From NCBI GenBank assembly GCA_944388955.1, contig CALXKJ010000002.1, positions 96,830 through 160,829 of the forward strand: a stretch of DNA of 64,000 bases, read 5' to 3'. Numbering within the stretch: position 1 is the stretch's first letter; the number at the start of each line of letters is the position of its first letter. The translations under genes were made by a program, and so were the position numbers. The notes below the pieces were generated by a model, which was not told where the DNA came from, made no database searches, and saw only the letters and a list, made by a program, of their open reading frames with translations. Shown here one piece after another: positions 40,928 to 49,889 of this stretch. Source of the stretch: an uncultured Spirochaetaceae bacterium. Lineage in GTDB: Bacteria > Spirochaetota > Spirochaetia > Sphaerochaetales > Sphaerochaetaceae.

Positions 40928-41800
40928 ATGGAAGCGCTTGCATTTGGTGAGATTCTCTGGGATGTGTATGGGGACAAGAGGACGCTTGGCGGTGCGCCGC
41001 TTAACGTATTGGGTCATATAAGAAGGCTTGGCGGGGATGCTTCAATCATAAGCAGTGTCGGGGACGATGAGCTTGGAAAACTGGCTAGGGAAGCTATTGC
41101 CTCACTGGGAATAGACAGCACCTATCTCCATACTTCACGCTATGGAACCGGAAGAGCTGTTGTCGAACTTGATAACGGTATTCCATCCTATCATTTCGAT
41201 AATCCGTCAGCCTGGGATGATATCTCCCTTTCCGATGAGGATTATGAAAGACTTTTGTCAAAGAGGTGGTCAGTCTTCATTTATGGCACGCTATCACAGC
41301 GCTTGGAGACTTCAAGGGCAACACTCTGGCGCCTCCTCGACACCATCAATGCCGATAACTTCTTCTTTGATGTGAATTTCCGTCAGGATTTCTGGGATGA
41401 GAAGAGCGTGAGAAAAGGTCTTGAGAGAGCGACGATACTGAAGATGAACAGCGAGGAGAAGGTGCAGATGGCTTCTCTTCTCGGTTATGGCGAAGATGAG
41501 CTTATCCCATCGCTTCTTGCAGATACGCCACTTGAGAAGATCATCGTGACATACGGTGCCAATGGCTCATATTGCTATACAAGAGATGAGCGTTTCTTCA
41601 CGAGCGCTGGGGAGGGCAAAGCTATAGATACAGTCGGAGCGGGAGATAGCCTTTCTGCTGCTTTTATCTATTTTCTCTCTCAGGGGAAAGGAATGAATAC
41701 TTCCCTTATAAACGCATCCCTTCTTGCTGATTATGTCGTCCAGCATCGCGGAGCTATACCTGAGTACGATGACGATATAAGACGAAAGCTCTCAATCTAG
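40928..41800 (+). CDS. PfkB family carbohydrate kinase (fructokinase-like)
   Basis: Ribokinase-family sugar kinase (290 aa). The N-terminal FGEILWDVYGDKRTLGGAPLNVLGHIRRLG and the C-terminal anion hole and catalytic Asp AIDTVGAGDSLSAAFIYFLSQG are clear. The DVYGDKRTLGGAPLN form matches fructokinases more than ribokinases. ATG 40928 is preferred; a GTG at 40916 would fuse with the ribosome-binding AGGAG. It is 24 nt downstream of the alpha-galactosidase, so phosphorylation of fructose from sucrose or raffinose is a reasonable inference, though no sucrose hydrolase is visible. Confidence 0.87.
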   Translation: MEALAFGEILWDVYGDKRTLGGAPLNVLGHIRRLGGDASIISSVGDDELGKLAREAIASLGIDSTYLHTSRYGTGRAVVELDNGIPSYHFDNPSAWDDISLSDEDYERLLSKRWSVFIYGTLSQRLETSRATLWRLLDTINADNFFFDVNFRQDFWDEKSVRKGLERATILKMNSEEKVQMASLLGYGEDELIPSLLADTPLEKIIVTYGANGSYCYTRDERFFTSAGEGKAIDTVGAGDSLSAAFIYFLSQGKGMNTSLINASLLADYVVQHRGAIPEYDDDIRRKLSI

Positions 41801-41852
41801 CTTTCCGCAAAGCCCCTTCCGCATTATCTTTCAGATGAAAGAAGGAGAAGCT

Positions 41853-42581
41853 ATGCTAGAGCTTTTGAATATATCATGGTCAGTTCCTGAGGGCCGGAAA
41901 GTCCTCAGGAATGTCTCGCTATCGATTCCAGATTCAGGGCTTACTGTAATTACAGGACCGAATGGGGGAGGCAAGACGACTCTTGCGAAAATCATAGCGG
42001 GTATCATCAAGCCGGATTCCGGAAGGATAATCCTCAATGGGGAGGATATAACGGAGCTTGATGTCACCGAGAGGGCAAGGAAGGGTATTGCGTACGCTTT
42101 CCAGCAGCCAGTGCGATTCAAAGGGATAACAGTAAGGGATCTGCTAGAGATTGCATATGGGAAGAATCTGCCGGAATCTGAGCTGTGTATGCTGCTTCAG
42201 AAAGTAGGGCTCTGTGCCCGTGATTACAGGGACAGGTATGTAAACTCGTCGCTCTCAGGTGGTGAGATAAAGCGTGTGGAGATTGCTTCGGTGCTTGCGA
42301 GAAATGCCCGTCTCACGATATTCGACGAGCCGGAGGCGGGAATCGACCTCTGGTCATTCACGGGTCTTATCGAGGCATTCCAGGAAATAAAGAAATCCCC
42401 GGATCGCGCTGAAGTGATAATCTCCCATCAGGAGAGGATTCTCAGCGTTGCTGACAGAATCGTGATCATCGAAGATGGCATGGTCAAAGAAGAAGGACTT
42501 AAGGATGATGTGCTTCCTCATCTCATGCCAACCATCTCATGCCCTGTGAAACAGGTGGAAATGGGAGGTGAGCGTTTATGA
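41853..42581 (+). CDS. sufC: SUF/SMS iron-sulfur assembly ATPase, SufC-like
   Basis: ABC-type ATPase of iron-sulfur cluster assembly (242 aa). Walker A GPNGGGKTT, Q-loop AYAFQQPVRFKGITVRDLL, signature SSLSGGEIKRVEIASVLA, Walker B LTIFDEPEAGIDLWS and switch His in IISHQER are present; DEPEAGIDLW and GGEIKRVE are SufC-type rather than transporter-type. AAGGAG at 41842-41847 sets ATG 41853. It overlaps the SufB/D-like gene by 4 nt. With no sufS, sufU or sufE nearby, this is a two-gene minimal scaffold. Confidence 0.85.
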   Translation: MLELLNISWSVPEGRKVLRNVSLSIPDSGLTVITGPNGGGKTTLAKIIAGIIKPDSGRIILNGEDITELDVTERARKGIAYAFQQPVRFKGITVRDLLEIAYGKNLPESELCMLLQKVGLCARDYRDRYVNSSLSGGEIKRVEIASVLARNARLTIFDEPEAGIDLWSFTGLIEAFQEIKKSPDRAEVIISHQERILSVADRIVIIEDGMVKEEGLKDDVLPHLMPTISCPVKQVEMGGERL

Positions 42582-43495
42582 ATAGTGTTTCAGAGGATAT
42601 TCTCAGAATCGTTTCGGACTGGAAAGGCTCCTTCTGCGGCGCCTACTCAATCAGGGAGGATGGAAGGAGCATCTCCAGAATGGACAGCGAGCACGTGCAC
42701 ATAAAACCGAAGACTGACAAACCCGGTCTTGATATCTATATCGATGACGACGCGAAAAACGAGACAATCTCGATTCCCGCGTGCGTGACGCATGGAGATG
42801 TGGATGATCTTGTCTACAATGATTTCCATGTTGGAAAGAATGCTGATGTCACGATAATCGCAGGTTGTGGTGTCCATACGGATAATGGTGAGCCTGCAAG
42901 ACATAATGGAATACATAGATTCTTCATCGGTGAGAATGCCAGCGTGAAATATCTTGAGAAGCATGTGGGGCTTGGGAAAGGCGATGGCAGAAAGAGCATA
43001 GACCCCGTGACAGAGGTCTTCCTTGAGAAGAATGCAACCCTGGAGATGGAGACATCGCAGATTGGAGGCGTCACCGATTCCCATCGTGTCACGAATGGAA
43101 AAGTCGCTGAAGGCGGCAGGCTTGTCATTCATGAGAGGCTTCTTACTGAGCATGACCAGAGAGCGGATTCGGAGTTCTCTGTCGAGATGAATGGAGATGG
43201 CAGCTCTGTCGACCTTGTCTCCCGCTCAGTTGCTAAGGATGAGTCCCATCAGGATTTCAAGGCAGTCATAGTCGGCAACGCTTCATGCACAGGACACAGT
43301 GAGTGCGATGCGATTATCACAGGCCATGGTACTGTGAGCGCGACTCCGCAGCTCGATGCCAATAATATCGATGCTGCGCTTATCCATGAGGCCGCTATCG
43401 GGAAGATTGCCGGAGAGGAGCTTCTGAAGCTGAGGACATTCGGGCTTACGGAAGAAGAAGCTGAGGAAAGAATCATCAGAGGGTTCCTCCGCTAA
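42578..43495 (+). CDS. sufB: SUF/SMS scaffold protein, short SufB/SufD-like
   Basis: Beta-helix scaffold for cluster assembly (305 aa, far shorter than canonical SufB at about 470). Family features: VTHGDVDDLVYNDFHVGKNADVTIIAGCGVH, HRVTNGKVAEGGRLVIHERLLTEHDQRADS, and the C-terminal core DANNIDAALIHEAAIGKIAGEELLKLRTFGLTEEEAEERIIRGFL. The HEAAIG segment corresponds to the HEA region that helps hold the cluster. Potential ligands include Cys in SCTGHSECDA. It is coupled to the ATPase gene by ATGA overlap. A SmsB-type assignment (minimal SUF) is inferred from size and gene pairing. Confidence 0.85.
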   Translation: MNSVSEDILRIVSDWKGSFCGAYSIREDGRSISRMDSEHVHIKPKTDKPGLDIYIDDDAKNETISIPACVTHGDVDDLVYNDFHVGKNADVTIIAGCGVHTDNGEPARHNGIHRFFIGENASVKYLEKHVGLGKGDGRKSIDPVTEVFLEKNATLEMETSQIGGVTDSHRVTNGKVAEGGRLVIHERLLTEHDQRADSEFSVEMNGDGSSVDLVSRSVAKDESHQDFKAVIVGNASCTGHSECDAIITGHGTVSATPQLDANNIDAALIHEAAIGKIAGEELLKLRTFGLTEEEAEERIIRGFLR

Positions 43496-43514
43496 AGCAT
43501 CAGCGCTTCGTGTA

Positions 43515-43523
43515 TGGTATAAT
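43515..43523 (+). promoter_or_regulatory. Extended -10 promoter of efflux operon, leaderless arrangement
   Basis: TGGTATAAT (43515-43523) is an extended, perfect -10 ending 6 nt before ATG 43530. No Shine-Dalgarno and no clear -35. Confidence 0.6.
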
Positions 43524-43529
43524 CACCTC

Positions 43530-43859
43530 ATGCGGAGCAAACTCACTATATTGCTGCTTTTCATCGCTTATACTCTCTCAGCAGCCTCTTTCGATAGTAT
43601 CATCGAAAGTGCGGAGAGTATGAGCATTGATGAGGAGAATGCTTCAATAAGCTATGAGTCATCGCTCATCGCGGCTTCGCTTATAGATCTCGATGATAAG
43701 TTCGGCTACAGCATCTCCATGAGGGCGGAGCCGATAGACAGCGAGAAAGGTTTCTCAGTCTCTGAGCTTGGGGCTTCTGTCATATTTCCCGATGGTGATA
43801 CGGAGATCAACGCCTCCATCCCTTTCAGCAAGGCTATGGAAGCAGAGAGCATAACGTGA
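43530..43859 (+). CDS. TolC-like outer membrane efflux protein, N-terminal fragment
   Basis: A 109-residue frame with a signal peptide (MRSKLTILLLFIAYTLSAA) and then TolC-type beginnings: an initial helix (SIIESAESMSIDEENASISY) and beta-rich stretches. It ends at TGA in GTGA, where the next frame begins with GTG. The next frame continues the same domain layout but lacks a signal peptide, so the two frames look like one TolC-like gene interrupted by a -1 frame change. Alternatively it is a separate small exported partner, translationally coupled. Confidence 0.6.
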   Translation: MRSKLTILLLFIAYTLSAASFDSIIESAESMSIDEENASISYESSLIAASLIDLDDKFGYSISMRAEPIDSEKGFSVSELGASVIFPDGDTEINASIPFSKAMEAESIT

Positions 43860-44920
43860 GTCCATCTCTGTCATTCTCTCATACATTCGACTGGGCACAT
43901 GACGACAAGTATCTTTCGTCTCTTGAAGCTGAATACGCACGCTTTTCGGCATTCCAGACATATGATGATGAGATAAGGCTTTTCAGAAAGAGCATCGTCT
44001 CTCTTCTCTCCTCGATGCTCGAGAATGAGAGGACGCGGCTTGAAGCTGAGAATGAGCTTGATAAGCTCAGGAAGGACTTTTCTGATTCCTTGGCGCTCCG
44101 TGTCATCACGGAGGACTCTGTGCTTTACAGGGAGCGGGAGCTTCTTATTGAAAGGGCCGCTGGGCAGCTTGAAGCGGCAGAAGACGAAAGAGCCTATCTT
44201 GAGGCCTTATTCACGGCATATACAGGTCTTGCATGGGATGGGGTTGATGATATACCAGAGCCTGTCTTCCCCTCCCTTGATGGCGAGAGCATGGCGCTCA
44301 GGGATGCGTATTACAGGATGAAGATTGCCGATGAGGAATATCTTGTCGGGAAATCGAGGATAGAGCCATTCTCACTTACTATGGGCGGTAATGTCTCATC
44401 ATCTGTTTCTGTCATTGATGATTCGGTTTTCAGAAGAGCCGATGATTATATAAGCGCTTCAGCGCTTCTTTCCCTTGATACGAAAGAGTGGTCTTTTGAT
44501 ATCACAGGCGGAGGCTCCTGGGATGAGCGTTTCTCATTCACTCCAGAGCTTTCCATCGGGGTGTCCTGGAATCGCGATACAGCAAGCGATGAGGATAAAG
44601 CGGAAGTGCAGAGGCTTCTGAATGCCGCACTGACGGCTTCCAATGATTACAGAAAAGCCTTTATAGATGACTATGACGAGAAGACAACGCTTGTCGCATC
44701 TATTCTTTCCTGGCGCCGTTCATATGACGAGGCGATTGCTGAGCATGAATACTATGAGAAGATGCTCAGTTATCAGAGGGAGCTTTTCTCCCGTGGGCTC
44801 GGAACAGAGGAAAGTCTTGAAGATGCCGCGCTTGATGAGAAGCTTGCTTCCCTTGATATAGATATTCTCCTGCTTTCAGGACTTTCATTGATGCTTGATG
44901 CAGAGGGTTATGCCTTATGA
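43856..44920 (+). CDS. TolC-like outer membrane efflux protein, C-terminal fragment
   Basis: A 354-residue continuation beginning at GTG 43856 with beta-strand SPSLSFSHTFDW and then long alternating coiled coils (about 25-115 and 230-330), a short turn with repeats, a second beta segment (LTMGGNVSSSVSV; DITGGGSWDERF) and a final helix pair. This is the two-fold helical/barrel pattern of TolC outer-membrane channels. Without the upstream signal peptide it could not reach the outer membrane. It overlaps the HlyD-type gene by 4 nt (ATGA). Confidence 0.65.
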   Translation: MSPSLSFSHTFDWAHDDKYLSSLEAEYARFSAFQTYDDEIRLFRKSIVSLLSSMLENERTRLEAENELDKLRKDFSDSLALRVITEDSVLYRERELLIERAAGQLEAAEDERAYLEALFTAYTGLAWDGVDDIPEPVFPSLDGESMALRDAYYRMKIADEEYLVGKSRIEPFSLTMGGNVSSSVSVIDDSVFRRADDYISASALLSLDTKEWSFDITGGGSWDERFSFTPELSIGVSWNRDTASDEDKAEVQRLLNAALTASNDYRKAFIDDYDEKTTLVASILSWRRSYDEAIAEHEYYEKMLSYQRELFSRGLGTEESLEDAALDEKLASLDIDILLLSGLSLMLDAEGYAL

Positions 44921-45882
44921 GGAAACGTGTAAAAGCCATTATCATACTGATTCCTGTCATTGTTGCAGTTGCTCTTCTTGTCCTCTTCATGCCAAAGAGA
45001 AAGGATAATGCAGCTGAAGCTGTGGCTTTTGAGACAGCTCCAGCCCAGATGCGGACTTACAAGCGTATTATTGATATCTCAGGTTACGTTGAGCCATTCG
45101 ATGAGGAAGAGCTCAGATTCCGCTCCACAGGTGCGGTTACGGCTGTATATGTGAAAGAAGGCGATAAAGTAAGGAAGGGTGATCTTCTCGCTTCTATCGA
45201 TGACACGAAACAGACAGCTTCATTGCAATCGATAAGAAACTCCATTGAGGAGGCTGAGCTCAACGGCTCTAAGAGAGAGCTTGAGCTTCTGAAGCTGCAG
45301 GAGATAAGCGCGGAGGCGGATCTTGAGTATACAAGTCTCAGAGCCACTTTCGACGGTGAAGTTGCCTCTGTTGACGTCTCTGCCGAGGATTACTTCGAGG
45401 CAGGAGATTCTGTGATGACAATCGTTGACTGCTCAAAGCTCAAGGCGACAGTGGAAATCGATGAGATAGACATGCCTTATGTCTATGAGGGACAGAAGGC
45501 AATGCTCATATTCGAAGCTTATCCTCAGTCTCCTGTTGAAGCCGTTGTCGATTATATTCCTATGCTTGGTCGTTACACTGATCAGGGAATAGGAGTAGTG
45601 GACGCGGAGCTTCTTATCGAGAATCCACCGCTTGGGATAATCCCTGGGTTTACATTCGAAGGTACGCTTGAATCGGAATCGGAGACGGAGATGCTTCTTA
45701 TTCCATATGCCGCTATCACACGAGGTATCGGAGGAAAGGAGACAGTCACCGTCATGGCTGATGATGGAAGTCTTCAGGAGCGTGAGATCAGGGCTGAGTA
45801 TCTCGGAGAAGGATATGCGGAGGTTCTTGAAGGAGATATAAGTGAAGGCGATCTCATCGTCATAAGAAGAGGAAGCCGTTGA
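44917..45882 (+). CDS. Periplasmic adaptor protein, HlyD/MacA-like
   Basis: Membrane-anchored adaptor joining an inner-membrane ABC pump to an outer-membrane channel (321 aa). The N-terminal anchor helix is about residues 5-25. The lipoyl halves are YVEPFDEEELRFRSTGAVTAVYVKEGDKVRKGDLLASID and LRATFDGEVASVDVSAEDYFEAGDSVMTIVD, split by a short helical hairpin. Beta-barrel and membrane-proximal segments follow (VEIDEIDMPYVYEGQKAMLI and later). It overlaps the ATPase gene by 4 nt (TTGA). Confidence 0.85.
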   Translation: MRKRVKAIIILIPVIVAVALLVLFMPKRKDNAAEAVAFETAPAQMRTYKRIIDISGYVEPFDEEELRFRSTGAVTAVYVKEGDKVRKGDLLASIDDTKQTASLQSIRNSIEEAELNGSKRELELLKLQEISAEADLEYTSLRATFDGEVASVDVSAEDYFEAGDSVMTIVDCSKLKATVEIDEIDMPYVYEGQKAMLIFEAYPQSPVEAVVDYIPMLGRYTDQGIGVVDAELLIENPPLGIIPGFTFEGTLESESETEMLLIPYAAITRGIGGKETVTVMADDGSLQEREIRAEYLGEGYAEVLEGDISEGDLIVIRRGSR

Positions 45883-46559
45883 AAGAAGTAATAGTTCTCG
45901 ATGATGTCTCAAGGATTTACAGGATGGGGGATGAGATAGTATATGCTCTCAACCATGTATCCCTCTGTATTTATGATGGCTCCCTCACTTCCATAATGGG
46001 ACCATCAGGCTCCGGTAAATCCACGATAATGTCTATCATCGGATGCCTTGATGTGCCTACATACGGACATGTTTTAATCGATGTCGAAGACACATCAGGC
46101 ATGAGTGAGAAGGATTTGAGCTACATCAGGAACAGGAAAATCGGATTCGTGTTCCAGCACTTCTCTCTTCTTCCGAAGATGTCAGCATTGGAGAATGTGG
46201 AAATACCTCTTCTCTATGCAGGAGTACGGCCTAAGGAGAGGCGCGAAAGAGCTGAGGAGATGCTTGTGCGGGTGGGGCTTTCAGACAGGATGAAGCACAG
46301 GCCAAATGAGCTTTCAGGAGGACAGAAACAGAGAGTAGCAATCGCTCGTGCACTTGTGAATAATCCGCGTCTGATCCTCGCTGACGAACCAACAGGCGCT
46401 CTTGATTCAACAACCGGGCATGAGGTCATGGAGCTTTTCCATGGACTCAATGAGGAAGGTAAGACGATAGTATTCGTCACCCATGACAGATCTCTTGCAT
46501 CTGAGTGCCAGCGGATTATTTCAATCCGTGATGGAGGAATCGAAGATGATGGTCTCTGA
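45879..46559 (+). CDS. ABC transporter ATP-binding protein, MacB/LolD type
   Basis: ATPase (226 aa) with Walker A GPSGSGKST, Q-loop VFQHFSLLPKMSALENVEIPL, signature ELSGGQKQRVAIARALVN, Walker B LILADEPTGALDS and switch His in VTHD. VFQHFSLL and the LPxxxxxENV pattern are typical of MacB/LolD/FtsE exporters. The start is TTG 45879 in TTGA, overlapping the adaptor stop, with AGAGGAAG upstream. Here the ATPase and permease are separate genes, unlike the fused MacB of E. coli. Confidence 0.9.
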   Translation: MKEVIVLDDVSRIYRMGDEIVYALNHVSLCIYDGSLTSIMGPSGSGKSTIMSIIGCLDVPTYGHVLIDVEDTSGMSEKDLSYIRNRKIGFVFQHFSLLPKMSALENVEIPLLYAGVRPKERRERAEEMLVRVGLSDRMKHRPNELSGGQKQRVAIARALVNNPRLILADEPTGALDSTTGHEVMELFHGLNEEGKTIVFVTHDRSLASECQRIISIRDGGIEDDGL

Positions 46560-47733
46560 GAATATAAGAATGGCGCTCCGCTCGATGGCTTCCAGCAAGC
46601 TCAGGACTTTCCTTTCGCTGCTTGGAATCGTGATAGGCGTTGCGTCCGTTGTGGCAATAATGAATCTCGGACAGAGCGCTGCAGAGTCAATGAGTGCATC
46701 CTTTGATGTCGGTGGGCTGAATATGATTACAGTCCGACCTCGTGGACGCGGACGCGAAACCATGATATTCACAGAGGATTTCTCCTATACGCTGCAAAAC
46801 GAGATTGATGGCGTTCAGGAAGTCCTGCCTCTTGTCTCATCGACAGCCAATGTAAGACAGAGGGACGAAATTGCTGAAAGCGTTGTCGTGCAAGGTGTCA
46901 CATCAGGTTATTTCGCTTCAAACAGTCTTGAAGCTGAAAATGGACGGCTGTTCTCTGTTGAGGATAACATCTCGCGGCGCCAGGTTGCTGTCATAGGCAC
47001 TGCATTGGCAGAGGATCTGTTTCCCGCTGGGAATGCCGTAGGGAGCTATGTGTCTGTGATGCGCAATCAATCGAAGAGCTTTCTGGTTGTCGGAGTGCTT
47101 GCTTCTCACGACACATCGCAAGGCTCATCATTTGATGATGCTCTCTTCATGCCATATAACACATACACGGAGCGTTTCAGGCATACAGACCGTGTTGGCT
47201 CGTACAGCATAAAAGTCAAGGACGGCTATGATGCTGTCTCTGTGGCGGAGGATATCGAGGACTATCTTGATAGAGTTGCTGGAAATGACTACTACAGGCT
47301 TTTCAGCCCCGCGACGGTGAAAGCAATGGCTGATGAAGTCACAGGCACTTTTACTGTATTCCTAGCGGCTATAGCTGCGATATCTCTGGCAGTTGGTGGG
47401 ATAGGAATCATGAACATCATGCTTGTGTCTGTTTCCGAAAGGACAGGGGAGATAGGTATAAGAAAAGCCCTTGGTGCGGCACCATCTGTCATACGGAAGC
47501 AGTTTCTTTCGGAATCTGTGGTTGTGTCAGCATCCGGAGGCTTAATCGGCCTTATCCTCGGCATCATCATCAGCGTGGCAGGAGCTCTGATCTCAGGTTG
47601 GATCCCTGTTATATCCTCTGGGGCTGTCACAGTAGCTGTCGGCTTTCCGATTCTTATCGGAATCTTCTTCGGCTGGTATCCAGCAGCAAAAGCCGCTTCC
47701 CTCCAACCCATGGAGGCATTGCAGCGGGAATAA
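46546..47733 (+). CDS. ABC transporter permease, MacB/FtsX family
   Basis: Inner-membrane permease (395 aa) with one N-terminal helix (SLLGIVIGVASVVAIM), a large periplasmic MacB_PCD domain (about 45-265), and three C-terminal helices with the FtsX core GIGIMNIMLVSVSERTGEIGIRKALGAAPSVIRKQF. ATG 46546 has GGAGGA 7 nt upstream; the open frame back to 46483 lies inside the ATPase gene. It completes the TolC-adaptor-ATPase-permease operon, a MacAB-like exporter of peptides, antibiotics or lipoprotein-type substrates. Confidence 0.9.
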   Translation: MMVSENIRMALRSMASSKLRTFLSLLGIVIGVASVVAIMNLGQSAAESMSASFDVGGLNMITVRPRGRGRETMIFTEDFSYTLQNEIDGVQEVLPLVSSTANVRQRDEIAESVVVQGVTSGYFASNSLEAENGRLFSVEDNISRRQVAVIGTALAEDLFPAGNAVGSYVSVMRNQSKSFLVVGVLASHDTSQGSSFDDALFMPYNTYTERFRHTDRVGSYSIKVKDGYDAVSVAEDIEDYLDRVAGNDYYRLFSPATVKAMADEVTGTFTVFLAAIAAISLAVGGIGIMNIMLVSVSERTGEIGIRKALGAAPSVIRKQFLSESVVVSASGGLIGLILGIIISVAGALISGWIPVISSGAVTVAVGFPILIGIFFGWYPAAKAASLQPMEALQRE

Positions 47734-47825
47734 CAGCATCAAAATTTACAGGCTGAATTATCAGAGTGAGTGAAAGCTGCTGATTGTACCAAAAGAACTA
47801 TTAACCCTCTCATCCGCCTGCACCT

Positions 47826-47854
47826 TTGCCCTTCGTATGAAGGTGCTATATAAT
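47826..47854 (+). promoter_or_regulatory. Promoter of the AAA-ATPase gene
   Basis: TTGCCC (47826-47831), 17-nt spacer, TATAAT (47849-47854), then CAGGAG and ATG 47875. A strong, ordinary leadered promoter. Confidence 0.65.
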
Positions 47855-47874
47855 CATTTGCAGGAGCTGAGCAT

Positions 47875-49527
47875 ATGGACAGGCTGCGGCTTCCAATAGG
47901 ACAGACAGACTTCAGGACAATAAGGGAGAGCGGATGCTATTATGTCGACAAGACATGCTATATCAGCCAGCTTATAAGGGATAGTGCTTCCTCTATTCTT
48001 TTTACCCGTCCCCGCCGCTTCGGAAAGACCACATTCCAGACCATGCTCAGGGCGTTCTTCGATATACGGGAAGACAGCTATGATATTTTTGATGGTCTTG
48101 AGATCATGAATGACAGTGAGGCTGTAGAGAAATGGATGAACAGATGCCCAGTTATCTACCTGACTTTCAAGGACATTGATGGACTGGATTTTGATAGTGC
48201 GATGGCAATACTGCATTACAAAGTCGCAGAGCTTATCGCCACTTATATGGCTGTTGCCGATACTGCCATGTCTGGAAATGAAAAAGAAATATTGCACAGG
48301 ATACTGGATGGAGAATGCTCAAACGATGATGTCAGGCTTTCGTTAAGTGCCTTGGCGAAGCTCCTCTATAATCACTATGGCAGGAAAGTGATCTTTATTC
48401 TTGATGAATATGATGTTCCGCTCGACAAGGCTGAGAAGAACGGCTACTACAGCGAAATGCTCGACATCATAAGAACGATGTTCCTCTCAGTGCTCAAAGA
48501 CTGCCCTTACACAGAAAAATGAATACTTACGGGCTGCCTAAGGATATCAAGGGAAAGCCTCTTCACCGGGCTGAATAATCTTACTGTATATTCCGTGACT
48601 GGAAAAGAATATGAATCCGCGTTTGGTTTCACAGAGAATGAAGTCATGAAGATTCTTCATGAGGCAGATCTTGAGGATAAGGCAGATATCATAAGACAGT
48701 GGTATGATGGTTATTCTCTCGGTGGTATTAGCATCTATACCCCATGGGATGTCATCTCATATGTAAGAAAGCTTCAGGTGGATCGGGGTGCAAATCCTGA
48801 AAACTATTGGGTGGACTCAAGCGGGAATGATGTAATAAGACGCCTGATAGACATGACCGGTGCTGAAGTCGGTGATGACTATTCTACGCTCATCAACGGA
48901 GGGGTTATAAGCAAGAAACTGGTTGAAACGCTTACTTACAGTAACCTGTACTCGACACCTGAGAATATTTGGAGTCTGTTCCTCATGACGGGATATCTTA
49001 CACTGGCGGGCAGATACGACGCGAACGAGGAAAACCTTCTCCGGATTCCGAATGAGGAGATCAGGAGGCTTTTCGCCGCATCGGTCGACGAGTGGTTCTC
49101 GGCAAAGATTCTGAAGAGCAACAGGAAGAATCTGTTCAATGCCCTATGGAATGGGGATGCACTGACACTGTCTGAAATCGTATCACAGAATCTCTTCAAT
49201 ACTATAAGCTACTACGACTACAGGGAGGACTATTACCATGCTTTCCTTGCAGGGCTTCTCTCCGGTGCCGGATACATCGTTAAATCAAATAGAGAGACTG
49301 GAACAGTAAGAGCCGACATAATGGTTCTCGATAAGAGTAACCGCAGAGCAGCAGTATTCGAAATCAAACGCTCTCTTTCAAAAGATGCGATGGCTAAGGA
49401 TGTGGAAAGAGCTCTGCAGCAGGTGGATAACAGAAAATATGGGAAAGACCTTGATGGATATAGAACCGTGCTGTGCTACGGAGCAGCATTCTTTGAAAAG
49501 GATGTCCTGATCAAAACCGCAGAATGA
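47875..49527 (+). pseudogene. AAA-ATPase with PD-(D/E)XK nuclease-type C-terminus, broken by in-frame TGA
   Basis: Belongs to the predicted AAA-ATPase/DUF1703 family. The first part (215 aa) has the family N-terminus LPIGQTDFRTIRESGCYYVDKT, the P-loop-like RPRRFGKTTFQTML and Walker B-type KVIFILDEYDVPLD. It stops at TGA 48520-48522, exactly where the family continues into ILTGCLRISRESLFTGLNNL; those codons follow in the same frame without any shift. The remaining 335 codons are open and end with the nuclease core AGYIVKSNRETGTVRADIMVLD and AVFEIKRS. A single change such as GGA to TGA would explain it, so the event looks recent. Confidence 0.8.
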
Positions 49528-49697
49528 TGAGAACCTCATTGTTTCTCTCCTTCAACCCATGCAAAAGTGTTTCAAGAGAAGGGGAGCATGTAGCACGTCC
49601 CTCATTGACAGCCGGATTTTCTATGTCATGCTTAATCGAAGCAATATGTGCAGTCATGGGATATCCATTGCATCGAGTTTCAAACGTATCCTCATTA

Positions 49698-49706
49698 TGC
49701 TATACT
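49698..49706 (+). promoter_or_regulatory. Extended -10 promoter of a small gene
   Basis: TGCTATACT (49698-49706) is an extended -10, 19 nt before ATG 49726, with AAGGA at 49713-49717 as ribosome-binding site. Confidence 0.4.
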
Positions 49707-49725
49707 CCGCGTAAGGAATCAGGAG

Positions 49726-49875
49726 ATGGCCCAGGAATATATAATAGGCATAGTTGATTTAAAGCTTGAGAGAATTGAGGATGGCTTCCTGAAAGAAGAG
49801 CTTCTCAATATAGATGACATTCCTGACTGGCTTATGGAGCGATATCTTTCATACCGCAGGGAAACTTCCTTCTGA
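49726..49875 (+). CDS. Small hypothetical protein, 49 aa
   Basis: Unrecognised short product beginning MAQEYIIGIVDL, then an acidic amphipathic stretch (LERIEDGFLKEELLNIDDIP) and a WLMERYL helix; no cysteines or transmembrane helix. It has a promoter-like extended -10 and a weak Shine-Dalgarno, and ends 14 nt before the ACT-domain gene. Earlier in-frame starts exist from 49648 but precede the -10. It could be a small regulatory protein cotranscribed with the ACT/UPF0210 pair, or a remnant. Confidence 0.4.
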   Translation: MAQEYIIGIVDLKLERIEDGFLKEELLNIDDIPDWLMERYLSYRRETSF

Positions 49876-49889
49876 TCCTGGAGAGAGCA

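Noticed and set aside
43850..43860. Programmed -1 frameshift in the TolC-like gene
   Set aside because: No slippery heptamer or stable downstream structure was seen at the overlap; kept only as an open split gene.
48520..48522. TGA decoded as glycine (alternative genetic code or recoding)
   Set aside because: TGA terminates many intact genes in the window (for example rhaB, pstS, topB), and no recoding signal is visible; a point mutation is simpler.
49605..49610. Perfect TTGACA as a promoter
   Set aside because: No acceptable -10 at 16-18 nt; the nearest TA-rich hexamer is at a poor spacing.
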